A stretch of DNA of 53,873 nucleotides from Williamwhitmania taraxaci (GCF_900096565.1 NZ_FMYP01000017.1:1-53873), one strand, 5' to 3'; positions 1 through 10,427 are shown, numbered from the stretch's first letter. Notes: generated by a model not told the origin, from the sequence alone. Made by a program: numbers and translations.

Positions 1-309
1 TTTCAAATAGAATTCCTCTACCGAGATGCCAAGCAGTTCACCGGGCTTACCACCTGTCAGGCTAGGAGCAAGAATAAGCTCGATTTCCACTTTAACGCGG
101 CTCTAACAGCGGTAAATATCGCCAAGCAAGACTGGCTCTCAAACAAGGATAACCTCCAAAAAACGTTCTCAATGGCTAATTACAAAACTCTATATAACAA
201 CGCGTTGCTACTGGAACGATTTATGTGTATGTTTGCAATAAACCCAAACACCGCAAAAAATAAAAAAATCGTCAATGATTTGTTGGATTACGGTAAAATT
301 GCGGCATAA
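1..309 (+). CDS. IS4-type transposase, C-terminal part (5' end outside window)
   Basis: An open frame runs from the first base to TAA at 307-309 and gives 102 residues with no start codon in view. Near its beginning it has a glutamate followed six residues later by lysine in the context QIEFLYRDAKQ. This matches the E-x6-K end of the YREK signature of IS4-family DDE transposases, followed by the usual FTGL..CQAR segment. Only the C-terminal end of the catalytic domain is present, so the exact IS group cannot be told. No terminal inverted repeat could be defined because the left end lies outside. The element appears to have inserted into the gene whose 3' remnant follows at about 320-486. Confidence 0.8.
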   Translation, partial: FQIEFLYRDAKQFTGLTTCQARSKNKLDFHFNAALTAVNIAKQDWLSNKDNLQKTFSMANYKTLYNNALLLERFMCMFAINPNTAKNKKIVNDLLDYGKIAA

Positions 310-486
310 ATCTTACCGAACTATTGTTATAACACAGATAGTTTAAATGGCGGTATTGTCACAATTACATTAATCGATTCTATAAAAAACATTATTTCTG
401 GAACATTTTATTTTACGGCAATGAACGAATACAGTAAAGTAGTTATTGAAGTTTCGAATGGACGATTTGACTTAAACAAACAATAA
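310..486 (+). pseudogene. 3' remnant of a DUF6252-like calycin lipoprotein gene
   Basis: The same reading frame stays open after the transposase stop and ends at TAA 484-486. The peptide contains ISGTFYFTAMN, then a short gap, then VSNGRFDLNKQ at the C-terminus. This resembles the last beta-strands of small Bacteroidota lipoproteins of the DUF6252 type (pattern SGTFSFTA...VTxGRFD). About 45 residues of genuine tail seem present; the upstream part is replaced by the IS end, which must lie between 310 and about 340. There is no start codon with a plausible signal peptide, so this is called a broken gene. The family assignment rests on a short motif only. Confidence 0.5.
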
Positions 487-515
487 ACACAATGAAAATA
501 TATTTTAATGGCAAG

Positions 516-1634
516 ATTCAACTCACAAATGCAACTTGGGTTAACTGATTGTATGCCAAAGATGGTGAACGGTACCCTAGCCTTTTCCTAGGCCTGCTGT
601 TAAGTATATCCTCCACCCACTGAACTTGCTCTTGCGTTATCGCTTTAAAGTCCGTTTTCTTAGGGAAATACTGCCTTACCAACCGGTTTGCATTCTCATT
701 CGCACCGCGCTCCCAGCTGTGGTATGGCCGTGCAAAGCAAAAATTTATTTTCAGCTTCTGGGCAACAACCTGATGTTCGGCAAACTCTTTCCCATTATCT
801 GCAGTAATGGTATGCATTTGGTGTGCCAGGGGCGATAGCGACTCTACGGCAGCGATGGTTACCACCCCGGCTTCCTTTGAACTTACCAGCCGCAGCCTAA
901 GCAGCCCCGTTCTTCGGTCGTTCATGGTGACAATGGCCCCCTTGTGGTTCCTGCCGATGACCGTGTCGATCTCCCAATCGCCTACGCGCTCCTTTTGGTC
1001 GACAACCGCTGGGCGCAGGGAGATGTCCACCCTGCCAGGGATAATGCCCCGCTTATCCTTACTTGCCCCGCGTTTGCGGTAGCTTCGGCCCTTGTTTCGC
1101 AGGTGGGTGTGCAGGTCTCCACCTTGCTTTTTATCCCGCCAAACGAGCTGGTAAATCGCTTCGTGCGATGCGCAGGGAATGCCCAGAACCCGTGCCTCCC
1201 CCGCAATCTGCTCCGGGCGGAGGTCATCCTTGAGCCGATCCTTTACGTTGGCCAGAACGGTGCCCGTAAGCTTGCAGAACTTCGGCTTGGTCTTCAGCCG
1301 CCGCTCGTAAGCGCGCTGCGCCGCGCTGCTCTCGTAAGCACCCGTTTTGGGCTCCCTATTCCTTCGGATCTCCCGCGATATCACGGAAGGGCTCCGGTTT
1401 ACAATTTGGGCAATTTCTTTTTGTAGCTTGCCTTGCCGTAGCATGATGGTAATTACATACCTTTGCTCTTGGTTGATGTGCGCCATTACAACTTATTTTT
1501 AGAGGACTTAGGGGGTAAAGAACCACATTTTTTCCATCGGAGCAGCGAAGGTGGGTAATCCTCATCTTCCTGTTCTGAAAAAAGTAATTCCTTTCTCTCT
1601 AATCTATCCTATAAGTTGCATTTGTTACTTGAAT
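516..1634 (-). mobile_element. IS30-family insertion sequence
   Basis: A single transposase gene is bounded by imperfect 22-bp terminal inverted repeats at 516-537 and 1613-1634, which match at 20 of 22 positions and share the core ACAAATGCAACTT. The transposase stop codon (518-520) lies inside the left repeat. The element is about 1.12 kb, normal for IS30. GGCAAG occurs just outside the left end (510-515) and again at 1638-1643. This could be a target duplication if the right end extends 3 bp further than the aligned repeat, but it is not certain. The element looks intact. Confidence 0.85.
518..1486 (-). CDS. IS30-family transposase
   Basis: 322 residues, the usual length for IS30 transposases. 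An N-terminal helix-turn-helix (about 5-45) is followed by an RNase H-like catalytic domain with acidic residues D174 (WEIDTVIG), D230 (ADNGKEF) and E264. D230 and E264 are 33 residues apart, which is the IS30 DD(33)E spacing. The protein would cut and join the ends of its own element. The gene is more GC-rich than its surroundings, as expected for a recent arrival. No frameshift or stop interrupts it, so the element may still be active. Confidence 0.93.
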   Translation of the reverse strand: MAHINQEQRYVITIMLRQGKLQKEIAQIVNRSPSVISREIRRNREPKTGAYESSAAQRAYERRLKTKPKFCKLTGTVLANVKDRLKDDLRPEQIAGEARVLGIPCASHEAIYQLVWRDKKQGGDLHTHLRNKGRSYRKRGASKDKRGIIPGRVDISLRPAVVDQKERVGDWEIDTVIGRNHKGAIVTMNDRRTGLLRLRLVSSKEAGVVTIAAVESLSPLAHQMHTITADNGKEFAEHQVVAQKLKINFCFARPYHSWERGANENANRLVRQYFPKKTDFKAITQEQVQWVEDILNSRPRKRLGYRSPSLAYNQLTQVAFVS

Positions 1635-1704
1635 TTAGGCAAGCAAGATGCTGACTAAAAAGGCGTAGATATTCATTCATTTCTACAGGCTGTGCTTTTG
1701 AAAT

Positions 1705-1752
1705 ACACCGTTTTTAACTTCTAATAGTTGGCAAAATCGACCCAAACGGTGT
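1705..1752. repeat. Inverted repeat upstream of the chemoreceptor gene
   Basis: ACACCGTTT at 1705-1713 is repeated as AAACGGTGT at 1744-1752, separated by 30 bases. A second short palindrome, CGTTTG-A-CAAACG, follows at about 1773-1785. They lie 100-180 bases before the chemoreceptor start and could be operator sites or the foot of an RNA stem. Function is unknown. Confidence 0.35.
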
Positions 1753-1882
1753 GGTAAAGTATTGCATGTCGGTCGTTTGACAAACGTCCGTAACAATTGA
1801 TTAACCATAAAACCATAACCAAAAACCAGGGTTTAATAGTTGTGAGTATTCATCAATGAAGTAAACCCAATATGTAAGTCTT

Positions 1883-3793
1883 ATGGATTTTTCAAGCCAC
1901 CGCTCATTGAAATATAGAATTCAGCTCATCATTACAGTTGGAATCTTGATTACCGTAGGAATTCTAATTGCCTACTCTACCATCACCCTTCGCAACAAAC
2001 TATTGAGTTCCGAAGAGAAGTTGGTAGAAACCATTGCCAAGGAATACACCAACCAAGTGGATGCCTCCTTTGAATCGTCGCTCGAGGTAGTTCGAGCCAT
2101 GGCAAATACCTTTTCATCTATAAAAGAGAATGGAAGCAAGTTCACCCTAGGTCGCGAGCAGAGCATCGAAATGCTTAGGAAAGTGCTTAACGGCCGTAGT
2201 TCCTTTGTAGGGATGTCTACATGCTGGGAACCCAACGCCTTCGATGGCAACGATGCCAAGTATGCAAACACTCCCGCCCACGATAAAACGGGTCGATTTA
2301 TCCCCTACCTATACCGCAGCGGAGGTAGCGAGATCGGCCTAGACCCCTTGGTCGATTATGAGGTGGCTGGTGCCGGAGATTGGTACGTAATTCCCCGTCA
2401 AACCAAGAGTATTGCCATTATCGATCCCTATATTTACCCCGTACAAGGAAAAGATGTTTTAATGATGACCTTTTCGGCACCCATTATGGCCAACGGCACT
2501 TTTTATGGTGTTACGACTGCCGACATTCCACTGGAATGGCTTCAACAGCTCATCATGGGTGAAAAATCGCTAGGAGAGGGATCCCGAATTAGCTTGATCT
2601 CGAATAATGGCACCTACTGCGCCGACAACCAAAATCCGGACAATGTAGGCAAAAACATAAAGGATGTTGATAAGGAGAATAGCACTGAAAGATTGTCCAA
2701 GGTGCAGCGCGGGATTGCCGAGACCAAGTATTACAACAATAACCTCACCGTAACCGTTCCTTTGAAAATAGGGGAATCTACCACTCCTTGGCAACTTCAA
2801 ATTGAGGTTCCCAAAGAACATATTGTGGCCGAGGCAACAAGTGCACTCTGGAGCGAAATCGGTATTGGTCTTGTGGTGTTTATTATCCTCTCATTCATTA
2901 TAGGCATTTACCTAAACAAGGTAATAAGCCCAATCTTTGCCATAGTGGAAGTTACCAAGGCAATAGCCCAAGGCGATTTGAGTCACAAGGTAAGCTACTC
3001 CAATCACGATGAAATTGGCATCCTTTCGGAATCCATCAACAAGATGACAGAGGATATCTCCAAGGTAGTCACCCATATCCAAGACGGTGCATCCATTATA
3101 ACAAACATCAGCCAACAAATAAACGAAGGTTCAGATAAACTTTCGGTGGGAGCCAACCAGCAGGCAAGTTCGGCCGAGGAGGTCTCATCCTCCATGGAGG
3201 AGATGGCAGCGAACATTCAGCAAAACTCCGACAATGCCAAGGAAACCGAGCGTATTGCGGTTCAAATTGCATCCAAAATGGAGGTAGTAGCCGATGCCTC
3301 TAAGCAGAGTTTGGAGTCGACCAAACTCATTGCCGAAAAGATTACGATAATTAACGATATTGCCTTTCAGACCAATATTCTGGCGCTAAATGCAGCAGTA
3401 GAGGCTGCGCGTGCAGGTGAACACGGTCGCGGATTTGCTGTTGTAGCGGCCGAAGTGCGCAAGTTAGCTGAGCGCAGCAAAACTTCCGCCGACGAAATTG
3501 GGGTACTCTCCCGATCGAGCCTTGCCGTTTCCGAAAACAGCACCAAACTGATGCAAGAACTCTCTCCAGAAGTAAAGCGTACAGCCCAGTTGGTTCAAGA
3601 GATTGCCGCAGCCAGCATGGAACAGAACTTAGGAGTAGAACAAATTAACACAGCACTGCAGCAACTAAGCCAAATTATTCAACAAAATGCAGCTGCCTCC
3701 GAAGAACTCTCGTCAGGTGCTGAGGAGCTGGCCGACCAAGCCGAATCGCTAAAGGATTCGGTTGCCTACTTCTTGCTCTCAAAAGAAAGGTAG
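1883..3793 (+). CDS. Methyl-accepting chemotaxis protein with double Cache sensor
   Basis: 636 residues. A first membrane helix at about 13-34 and a second at about 322-345 bracket a roughly 280-residue extracytoplasmic region. That region has a Cache-type pattern (YRSGG..., [44 protein letters not shown]). HAMP follows at about 346-400, then a signalling domain with the conserved hairpin tip [34 protein letters not shown] split across about residues 492-525. It would pass ligand signals to CheA/CheW. No CheR-docking pentapeptide is seen at the C-terminus and no chemotaxis kinase genes are nearby. The Cache class is inferred; the receptor family is clear. Confidence 0.93.
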   Translation: MDFSSHRSLKYRIQLIITVGILITVGILIAYSTITLRNKLLSSEEKLVETIAKEYTNQVDASFESSLEVVRAMANTFSSIKENGSKFTLGREQSIEMLRKVLNGRSSFVGMSTCWEPNAFDGNDAKYANTPAHDKTGRFIPYLYRSGGSEIGLDPLVDYEVAGAGDWYVIPRQTKSIAIIDPYIYPVQGKDVLMMTFSAPIMANGTFYGVTTADIPLEWLQQLIMGEKSLGEGSRISLISNNGTYCADNQNPDNVGKNIKDVDKENSTERLSKVQRGIAETKYYNNNLTVTVPLKIGESTTPWQLQIEVPKEHIVAEATSALWSEIGIGLVVFIILSFIIGIYLNKVISPIFAIVEVTKAIAQGDLSHKVSYSNHDEIGILSESINKMTEDISKVVTHIQDGASIITNISQQINEGSDKLSVGANQQASSAEEVSSSMEEMAANIQQNSDNAKETERIAVQIASKMEVVADASKQSLESTKLIAEKITIINDIAFQTNILALNAAVEAARAGEHGRGFAVVAAEVRKLAERSKTSADEIGVLSRSSLAVSENSTKLMQELSPEVKRTAQLVQEIAAASMEQNLGVEQINTALQQLSQIIQQNAAASEELSSGAEELADQAESLKDSVAYFLLSKER

Positions 3794-3810
3794 CACTAAT
3801 TCAAATTCAG

Positions 3811-3857
3811 AAAAGGGATAGTCCGAAATAAACTTCGGATTATCCCTTTCTTTTTTA
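3811..3857 (+). terminator. Rho-independent terminator of the chemoreceptor gene
   Basis: AAGGGATAGTCCGAA pairs with TTCGGATTATCCCTTT around a short loop, and the stem is followed by CTTTTTT. Confidence 0.85.
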
Positions 3858-4202
3858 ATAGAGTCGCCTCCCCGCCCTTGTCGGTTTATTGCGGCTGCAT
3901 CTAACATCCAATCACGTTTCATTATTCTACCCTAATGCTTATCGGAGAGGAGAACCCTTTGGTTACTATTTCAGTCAATTATAACTTGTCACCCGATAAT
4001 TTGGGATATCGAGAGTAGTGAACCCGGCCACTTTGCTCCCCGCTGCCATTAGAAGCAGAAAACCATTATCAAAAAAATGGAATTGACTATAAATACCTAC
4101 AAAACAAAAGATAACCATGCAATAATTTGCATTTATACCGTTTCGATAGCGCTCAACCAGCTTTTTCGTGCTATCTTTGTGCTCTTAAAAAAAAATTGTA
4201 GC
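3858..4202. other. Intergenic region before era
   Basis: About 345 bases with no convincing gene. The only signal is a -7 type box near its right end (4172-4179). An in-frame ATG at 4077 would add 42 poorly conserved residues to Era and lies upstream of that box, so this stretch is read as non-coding. Confidence 0.55.
4172..4179 (+). promoter_or_regulatory. Candidate -7 box for era
   Basis: TATCTTTG fits the Bacteroidota -7 consensus TAnnTTTG, about 24 bases before the chosen ATG. No clear -33 TTTG is seen. Its position supports the start at 4203. Confidence 0.45.
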
Positions 4203-5090
4203 ATGGCGCACAAATCAGGTTTTGTGAACATTATAGGTTTTCCCAATGTAGGAAAGTCTACACTAATGAATTCATTGGTGGGAGAGAAACTTTCCATTAT
4301 CACATCGAAAGCCCAAACCACACGACACCGCATCATGGGAATTGTCAATGGAGACGACTTCCAAATAGTTTACTCCGATACCCCTGGAGTGCTTAAACCC
4401 AACTACAAGCTGCAAGAGAGTATGATGCAGTTTGTTTACTCCGCTCTTTCCGATGCCGACATCATTCTGCTGGTTACCGAAATGGGCATGGCAATTGACC
4501 TACACGAAGATATTATTCAGAAGATTACCCGCATGAACGTGCCCGTAATCGTGGTTATAAATAAGGTGGATCTTGCCAAAAGCCAAGAGGCCGTTGTTGA
4601 AGCGATGGACGCATGGCAGGTGCGCATGCCCGAAGCCAAGATCATCCCGGTATCGGCACTACACAAGTTCAACCAAGAGGCACTCTTAACCGAGGTCCTC
4701 GAGAAATTACCTGAAAACCCGGAGTATTTCCCCAAGGATCAAATGAGCGACAAAACCATGCGCTTCTTTGTATCGGAAATTATTCGGGAGAAAATCCTGA
4801 TTAGCTACAAGAAGGAGATCCCATACTCGGTAGAGGTGGTAGTAGATAGCTACAAGGAGGAGGAGAAAATAATCCACATTGAGGCCCTCATATACGTTGT
4901 TCGAGAATCCCAAAAAGGAATCCTCATAGGACATCAAGGAATAATGCTCAAGAGAATTGGCACCAAGGCACGTCACGATATTGAAGCCTTTGTGGACAAG
5001 AAGGTGTTTTTAAGCCTACAGGTTAAGGTGCTGGAAAACTGGCGCGACAGCGACCTGATGCTAAAACGATTTGGCTATAATCAAAACTAA
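4203..5090 (+). CDS. era: GTPase Era
   Basis: 295 residues from the ATG at 4203. This start is chosen because MAHKSGFVNIIG begins directly at the G domain and the length is that of the family. The GTP-binding motifs are G12-T20 (GFPNVGKST), DTPG at 59-62 and NKVD at 120-123. A C-terminal KH domain carries GILIGHQGIMLKRIG. Era binds the 3' end of 16S rRNA and helps assemble the 30S subunit. It sits 21 bases before der, a GTPase acting on the 50S subunit, and the two are probably co-transcribed. Confidence 0.97.
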   Translation: MAHKSGFVNIIGFPNVGKSTLMNSLVGEKLSIITSKAQTTRHRIMGIVNGDDFQIVYSDTPGVLKPNYKLQESMMQFVYSALSDADIILLVTEMGMAIDLHEDIIQKITRMNVPVIVVINKVDLAKSQEAVVEAMDAWQVRMPEAKIIPVSALHKFNQEALLTEVLEKLPENPEYFPKDQMSDKTMRFFVSEIIREKILISYKKEIPYSVEVVVDSYKEEEKIIHIEALIYVVRESQKGILIGHQGIMLKRIGTKARHDIEAFVDKKVFLSLQVKVLENWRDSDLMLKRFGYNQN

Positions 5091-5111
5091 AGTTCCAAGG
5101 AAGAGTTAAAA

Positions 5112-6425
5112 ATGGGAAACATTATTGCTATTGTAGGTCGCCCAAACGTTGGTAAATCAACCCTTTTCAATAGGTTGGTTGGTGCACGGGAGGCCATTGT
5201 GGACGAAACAGCAGGGGTGACCCGCGACCGCCACTACGGAAAAACCGATTGGAACGGCAGAGAATTTTCAGTGATCGATACTGGTGGTTACATCAACGAT
5301 TCCGACGATATTTTTGAGGAAGAGATTCGCAAGCAAGTTAAGTTGGCTATCGAAGAATCGGACCTCATCCTCTTTCTGGTTGATGTTGCTGAAGGCATTA
5401 CCGACACCGACAGAGAGGTTTCGCACATGCTTCGAAAAGTTACCAATAAAAAGGTATTGCTTGTAGTTAACAAGGTGGATAACACCCAACGCTACATGGA
5501 AGCAAATGAGTTCTACGAGTTGGGATTGGGCAACTACTTTGCCATCTCATCCATGAACGGAAGCGGTACCGGCGACTTGCTCGATGCCGTAGTTACCGGA
5601 CTTCCTGCTCTTGTTAATGAAGAAGAAGAGGAAGATACGCTTCCCAAGATTGCAATTGTAGGCAAGCCTAACGTAGGCAAGAGCAGCCTTGCAAATGCCC
5701 TTCTTGGTGAGGAGCGCAACATCGTTACGCCTATTGCAGGTACTACCCGCGATGCTATTCTTACCCGCTACAATAAGTTTGGTCACGACTTCTACCTTAT
5801 CGATACTGCAGGTCTACGCAAAAAGGGTAAGGTAACCGAGGATTTAGAATTCTATTCGGTGCTCCGCTCTATCAGGGTTATCGAAAACTCCGATGTTTGC
5901 GTGCTTATGCTCGATGCAACCCTCGGAATAGAGGCTCAAGACATTAACATTTTCAACCTAATTTACCGTAACCGTAAGGGCGTGGTAATATTGGTAAACA
6001 AGTGGGATTTAGTAGAGAAGGAGAACAAAACGCTTGAAGATTACAAGGAAGCCATTCAACGCCGCCTTGCCCCTTTCAAGGATGTTCCCATTCTATTTGT
6101 ATCCGCCCTTACCAAGCAGCGTATTTACAACGTGCTCGACGAGGTAGTTCGCGTGAACGAGAACCGTCGCCGACGTATCCCCACCTCAACGCTGAACGAT
6201 GTAATGCTTCCACTTATCGAGGCCTATCCCCCTCCATCGGTTAAGGATAAGTTCGTTAGGATTAAGTTCGTTACACAACTCCCTACCTACGCGCCTAGTT
6301 TTGCATTCTTTTGTAACCTGCCGCAGTATGTGAAGGAGCCCTACAAGCGTTTCTTGGAGAATAAACTTCGGGAGCAATTCGAATTTACAGGAGTTCCCAT
6401 TCAGATATTTATTAGACAAAAATAA
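5112..6425 (+). CDS. der: Ribosome biogenesis GTPase Der (EngA)
   Basis: 437 residues with two G domains in tandem, the mark of Der. The first P-loop is GRPNVGKST at residues 8-16. The second, GKPNVGKSS, is near residue 183, with VNKWD near 297. The C-terminal KH-like domain includes [20 protein letters not shown]. It acts in 50S subunit maturation. The gene starts 21 bases after era, with AAGGAAGAG ahead of the ATG. An RNA hairpin at 6462-6510 may end part of the transcription after this gene. Confidence 0.97.
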   Translation: MGNIIAIVGRPNVGKSTLFNRLVGAREAIVDETAGVTRDRHYGKTDWNGREFSVIDTGGYINDSDDIFEEEIRKQVKLAIEESDLILFLVDVAEGITDTDREVSHMLRKVTNKKVLLVVNKVDNTQRYMEANEFYELGLGNYFAISSMNGSGTGDLLDAVVTGLPALVNEEEEEDTLPKIAIVGKPNVGKSSLANALLGEERNIVTPIAGTTRDAILTRYNKFGHDFYLIDTAGLRKKGKVTEDLEFYSVLRSIRVIENSDVCVLMLDATLGIEAQDINIFNLIYRNRKGVVILVNKWDLVEKENKTLEDYKEAIQRRLAPFKDVPILFVSALTKQRIYNVLDEVVRVNENRRRRIPTSTLNDVMLPLIEAYPPPSVKDKFVRIKFVTQLPTYAPSFAFFCNLPQYVKEPYKRFLENKLREQFEFTGVPIQIFIRQK

Positions 6426-6437
6426 AAGGAAGCACCA

Positions 6438-7025
6438 ATGGCTACCTTAAAGATAATTACTCAAAACGGTCGAGGGAAGGGATATAGCGTGTCCTCTCTC
6501 GGCCGTTTTGCCTTTTTGGGTGCAATGGTTGCACTACTGCTCTCCTTTGGCTGTAAAAAGGAGGAAGTTTATTCCAACATTCCGTCCATTACCTACCTAT
6601 CGTATAAGACCGAAAAGGGGTTTAGTAATGACAACAAGGTTTGGTTTTGCACTATCAAGTTTGAATTACGGGATGGAGATGGGGATTTTGGATTGGATAC
6701 GCCCGATTCTACTACCGCTCCAGAATACCGAAACAACCTATTTCTTAAGCAATTTAACAAAATAAACGGTGTTTATATTCCAGTTCCCGATAATGCAGCA
6801 AGCCCACTTAGCAAACCCATCCTCTACTTTGAAGCCGAGGGAAATAATAAGCAACAAAAGGCAACGATAAGCGTGAGATTTGAACACTTCCCCAATGCCC
6901 ATACCCTTCAACTACCATCAGATACTATAAAATATCGTTTCTACGTAAAGGATCGGGCGCTTCATAGTAGCGACACAATAGAAACCGCTGAGATTGTTTT
7001 TGATAAATCTCAGAATTTGTGGTAA
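6438..7025 (+). CDS. Putative lipoprotein, function unknown
   Basis: 195 residues from ATG 6438, which has AAAAGGAAG just upstream. A hydrophobic stretch ends in a lipobox-like LLSFGC with Cys39, followed by KKEE. The n-region before it is unusually long. An in-frame GTG at 6489 would give a 21-residue signal peptide and is a credible alternative start. The rest is a beta-rich domain with an acidic ELRDGDGDFGLDTPDS segment that resembles a calcium-binding loop. The gene follows der by 12 bases. A strong hairpin overlaps its first codons (6462-6510). The family was not recognised. Confidence 0.75.
   Translation: MATLKIITQNGRGKGYSVSSLGRFAFLGAMVALLLSFGCKKEEVYSNIPSITYLSYKTEKGFSNDNKVWFCTIKFELRDGDGDFGLDTPDSTTAPEYRNNLFLKQFNKINGVYIPVPDNAASPLSKPILYFEAEGNNKQQKATISVRFEHFPNAHTLQLPSDTIKYRFYVKDRALHSSDTIETAEIVFDKSQNLW
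6462..6515 (+). terminator. Hairpin overlapping the start of the lipoprotein gene, terminator-like
   Basis: Bases 6462-6477 can pair with 6495-6510 over 16 positions, 14 Watson-Crick and 2 G-U, around a 17-base loop. CCTTTTT follows. It could end transcription after der or act as an attenuator that translation of the lipoprotein leader would open. Confidence 0.5.
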
Positions 7026-7086
7026 AAAACACCTGAGTTTCTACCCTTTTTATAACTTACGGCCTCTACCATTCCACAATTGCTCA

Positions 7087-7596
7087 ATGAAGAAGGTGTC
7101 ACTCTTTCTTGCGTTGGCCCTTTGCGCCTCATCCCAAGCCTTTGCCCAGCTGGCTAAAGTGCAGGCTGGCTTCATTTATAATTTTACCAACTACACAGAG
7201 TGGCAAGAGGAAGACTTAGGCGATGCCTTTGTAATTGGCGTATTTGGTAACTCGAACACCACAGAAGCTCTCCGGCTGCTCGAAGGAAAGAGAACTATAA
7301 AAAACAAACCAGTCTTCATCAAGACATACGCAACCATAGGGCAAATAGGCAAATGTCATATCCTCTACATTCCTAGAGATAGGGCTGGCAGCCTCGATCT
7401 GGTTATTTCAAAAATTGGAACCAACGCAACACTCATCATTTCCGAAAAAGATGGACTCGCTGCCCTTGGAGCCGGTATTAGTTTCAGAATGGTGAATGGG
7501 AAGATTGCCTTCGACATAAACCCTACGGCTATTATAAAACAGAGAATTAGCGTGCTGCCTAAATTGGTTTCGCTTGCCAACAAATCCTATAAATAG
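7087..7596 (+). CDS. YfiR/DUF4154-family periplasmic protein
   Basis: 169 residues from ATG 7087, chosen because it opens a clean signal peptide (KKVSLFLALALCASSQAFAQ). An earlier in-frame ATG at 6994 lies inside the preceding gene. The mature part has the family features: KVQAGFIYNFTNYTEW near its start, then VIGVFG, CHILYIPR and GAGISFRMVNGKIAFDINP. In Pseudomonas, YfiR is a periplasmic inhibitor of a diguanylate cyclase. Bacteroidota relatives are mostly uncharacterised, and no cyclase gene is adjacent here. The gene is preceded by a lipoprotein gene on the same strand. Confidence 0.8.
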   Translation: MKKVSLFLALALCASSQAFAQLAKVQAGFIYNFTNYTEWQEEDLGDAFVIGVFGNSNTTEALRLLEGKRTIKNKPVFIKTYATIGQIGKCHILYIPRDRAGSLDLVISKIGTNATLIISEKDGLAALGAGISFRMVNGKIAFDINPTAIIKQRISVLPKLVSLANKSYK

Positions 7597-7692
7597 GTTA
7601 TAGAAAACCGATATACGTTGAAGGATTGATTCTCTAGCCTAATCCTATACGCCTAAATTCTTAAATATCGGTCTGGTTATCCAATAAATTCT

Positions 7693-7700
7693 TAAATTTG
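7693..7700 (+). promoter_or_regulatory. Candidate -7 box for valS
   Basis: TAAATTTG, 41 bases before the valS ATG, matches TAnnTTTG. The -33 element is not clear. Confidence 0.45.
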
Positions 7701-7741
7701 TCGCTTTGCCAAAATTCAACACGACATAACTACTGTTTCAG

Positions 7742-10369
7742 ATGGAAGTCCCAACAAAGTATGACCCCTCTTCAATTGAGGATAAGTGGTATTCCTATTG
7801 GATGAACCAAGGCTTTTTCCGCTCAATACCCGACGAAAGGGAGCCTTATACCATTGTTATTCCTCCGCCAAACGTTACCGGCGTTTTGCACATGGGCCAT
7901 ATGCTCAACAATACCATTCAGGATGTTTTTGTGCGACGCGCAAGGATGTTGGGAAAGAATGCATGCTGGGTTCCCGGAACCGACCACGCCTCCATTGCTA
8001 CCGAAGCAAAAGTGGTGAGCAAGCTGAAAGACCAAGGTATAGACAAGGCCTCATTGACTCGCGATGAGTTTCTGGAACATGCATGGGAGTGGACTCATAA
8101 GCATGGCGGGATCATCCTAGAGCAATTGAAGAAGTTGGGTGCTTCCTGCGACTGGGAGCGCACCGCATTTACCATGGATCCTGAACGTTCCGAAAGTGTA
8201 ATAAAGGTTTTTGTCGACCTCCATAAAAAAGGGCTCGTTTACCGCGGAGTGCGCATGGTAAACTGGGATCCTCAAGCAAAGACAGCCCTCTCCGATGAGG
8301 AGGTAATATACAAAGAGGTTCAGAGCAAGCTATACTACCTTCGCTATAAAATTGAGGGTACCGGCGAATACATTGTGGTTGCCACCACTCGTCCCGAAAC
8401 CATCTTGGGCGATACCGCCGTTTGTGTGAACCCCAACGATCCTCGCTTTGCACACCTTAAAGGTAAACGGGTAATCGTTCCGCTCATCAACCGTATTGTT
8501 CCCATCATCGAGGACGATTATGTAGACATTGAATTTGGAACCGGCGCACTTAAAGTTACTCCGGCCCACGATATCAACGACTACATGTTGGGCCAGAAAT
8601 ACAAGCTGGAATCCATCGATATCTTCAACGACAACGGAACCCTCAACGAGAAGGCACAGCTTTACGTTGGGAAAGATAGGTTTGCCGTAAGAGACGAGAT
8701 TGTAAAAGACATGGATAAGGCCGGCCTTATCGAAAAGATTGAGAACTACGCGAATAAAGTTGGCTATTCCGAAAGAACCGATGCCGTTATTGAGCCCAAA
8801 CTCTCTACCCAGTGGTTCCTGAAAATGGAGGATCTAGCAAAGCCTGCCCTCGATGCGGTTATGAACGACGAGATAAAGCTTTACCCATCCAAATTCAAGA
8901 ACACCTACAAGCACTGGCTCGACAACATTAAGGACTGGTGTATTTCGCGCCAGCTGTGGTGGGGCCACCGCATTCCGGCCTACTACCTCAGCAACGGCAC
9001 TTGCATTGTGGCCGAAACCGATGAGGAAGCACTAGCCCAAGCCAAGAAAGAAACGGGCAACAGCGCGCTCACCATGGCCGACCTAAGCCAGGATGTAGAT
9101 GTGCTCGACACCTGGTTCTCCTCGTGGTTGTGGCCCATATCGGTGTTCGACGGTATTCGAAACCCCGAAAACGCTGAGATTAAATACTACTACCCAACCA
9201 ACGATCTGGTTACCGCTCCCGAAATTCTATTCTTCTGGGTGGCCCGCATGATTATTGCCGGATACGAATACCAGGGCGCAAAACCTTTCACCAACGTATA
9301 CCTAACCGGTATTGTGCGCGACCAGCTGCACCGCAAGATGTCGAAATCGCTAGGGAATTCCCCCGATCCGCTCGACCTTATTGCCAAGTATGGTGCCGAT
9401 GGTGTTCGGGTGGGAATGCTCCTGTGCAGCCCTGCCGGAAACGACCTCCTCTTCGACGAAAACCTTACGGAGCAAGGCCGTAACTTCAGCAATAAAATTT
9501 GGAATGCCTTCCGCTTAGTAAAAGGATGGGAGGTTGATGCAACCATTCCACAGCCCGAACACACACGCCTTACGGTGGAATGGTTCGAGGCTAAGTTCAA
9601 CCAAACCCTGGAGCAGGTAAACCAACAGTTTGACGCCTACAATATTTCAGAAGCGTTGATGGTGGTATATAAGCTATTCTGGGACGAGTTCTCCAGCTGG
9701 TATCTCGAGGCCATAAAGCCCGCGTTCAACCAGCCCATTGATGGAAAAACCCTCAACACCACAATAGAATTTTTTGAGCGACTGCTTAAGGTTCTTCACC
9801 CCTACATGCCATTCCTTACCGAGGAGATTTACCACCTTATTAAGGAGCGAGATGCCAAAGATTCCATTATGGTAAGCTTATGGCCAGTAGCCAAAGCTTT
9901 CGATTCTGCGATCCTCGAGGAGTTCGAAAACCTGAAGGAAACGGTTGCCAATGTTCGCTCGGTTCGTCAGGACAAGAATATCCCCCACAAGGAAACCTTG
10001 GAGCTGTTTGTGAAAAGAGAGGGTAGCCCTCTTGTAAACCTCAACTCGGTAATCATCAAAATGGCCAATCTCACGACCATCAACGATACCGATACAAAGG
10101 TGGAAGGTGCATCGTCGTTTATGGTAAAAACTACCGAGTACTACCTCCCGCTGGGTGGACTACTCAATGTTGAAGAAGAGTTAGAAAAACTTCAAGCCGA
10201 GGTGGTATACCTTCAGGGATTCTTGGAATCGGTTATGAAAAAGTTGAGCAATGAGAAATTTGTGAACAGCGCACCGGCAAAAGTTGTAGAGATGGAGCAA
10301 AACAAGAAGTCCGACGCCGAGACAAAGATCAAAGCCATTGAGGAGCAAATTGCACAATTAAAGAAGTAG
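7742..10369 (+). CDS. valS: Valine--tRNA ligase
   Basis: 875 residues, normal for ValRS. The class I signatures are HMGH at 50-53 ([15 protein letters not shown]) and KMSKS at 532-536. The editing (CP1) domain lies between them and includes [13 protein letters not shown]. An anticodon-binding domain follows, then a C-terminal coiled coil at about 810-875, the tRNA-binding arm of this enzyme. It charges tRNA-Val and hydrolyses mischarged Thr-tRNA. It is monocistronic, with its own -7 box and terminator. Confidence 0.98.
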   Translation: MEVPTKYDPSSIEDKWYSYWMNQGFFRSIPDEREPYTIVIPPPNVTGVLHMGHMLNNTIQDVFVRRARMLGKNACWVPGTDHASIATEAKVVSKLKDQGIDKASLTRDEFLEHAWEWTHKHGGIILEQLKKLGASCDWERTAFTMDPERSESVIKVFVDLHKKGLVYRGVRMVNWDPQAKTALSDEEVIYKEVQSKLYYLRYKIEGTGEYIVVATTRPETILGDTAVCVNPNDPRFAHLKGKRVIVPLINRIVPIIEDDYVDIEFGTGALKVTPAHDINDYMLGQKYKLESIDIFNDNGTLNEKAQLYVGKDRFAVRDEIVKDMDKAGLIEKIENYANKVGYSERTDAVIEPKLSTQWFLKMEDLAKPALDAVMNDEIKLYPSKFKNTYKHWLDNIKDWCISRQLWWGHRIPAYYLSNGTCIVAETDEEALAQAKKETGNSALTMADLSQDVDVLDTWFSSWLWPISVFDGIRNPENAEIKYYYPTNDLVTAPEILFFWVARMIIAGYEYQGAKPFTNVYLTGIVRDQLHRKMSKSLGNSPDPLDLIAKYGADGVRVGMLLCSPAGNDLLFDENLTEQGRNFSNKIWNAFRLVKGWEVDATIPQPEHTRLTVEWFEAKFNQTLEQVNQQFDAYNISEALMVVYKLFWDEFSSWYLEAIKPAFNQPIDGKTLNTTIEFFERLLKVLHPYMPFLTEEIYHLIKERDAKDSIMVSLWPVAKAFDSAILEEFENLKETVANVRSVRQDKNIPHKETLELFVKREGSPLVNLNSVIIKMANLTTINDTDTKVEGASSFMVKTTEYYLPLGGLLNVEEELEKLQAEVVYLQGFLESVMKKLSNEKFVNSAPAKVVEMEQNKKSDAETKIKAIEEQIAQLKK

Positions 10370-10394
10370 CGCATCGCCACAAATACTACATATT

Positions 10395-10427
10395 AAGCGG
10401 AGGTTCTTGGAGCCTCCGCTTTTTTTA
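10395..10427 (+). terminator. Rho-independent terminator of valS
   Basis: AAGCGGAGG pairs with CCTCCGCTT around TTCTTGGAG, followed by a run of seven T. A near copy of the same hairpin occurs 290 bases downstream at 10687-10713. Confidence 0.9.

Noticed and set aside
944-1426. 160-codon plus-strand frame inside the IS30 element
   Set aside because: It is antisense to a complete, motif-bearing transposase; the GC-rich sequence keeps the opposite strand open.
4077-4202. Longer Era start
   Set aside because: The extra 42 residues are not Era-like and the region contains the candidate -7 box.
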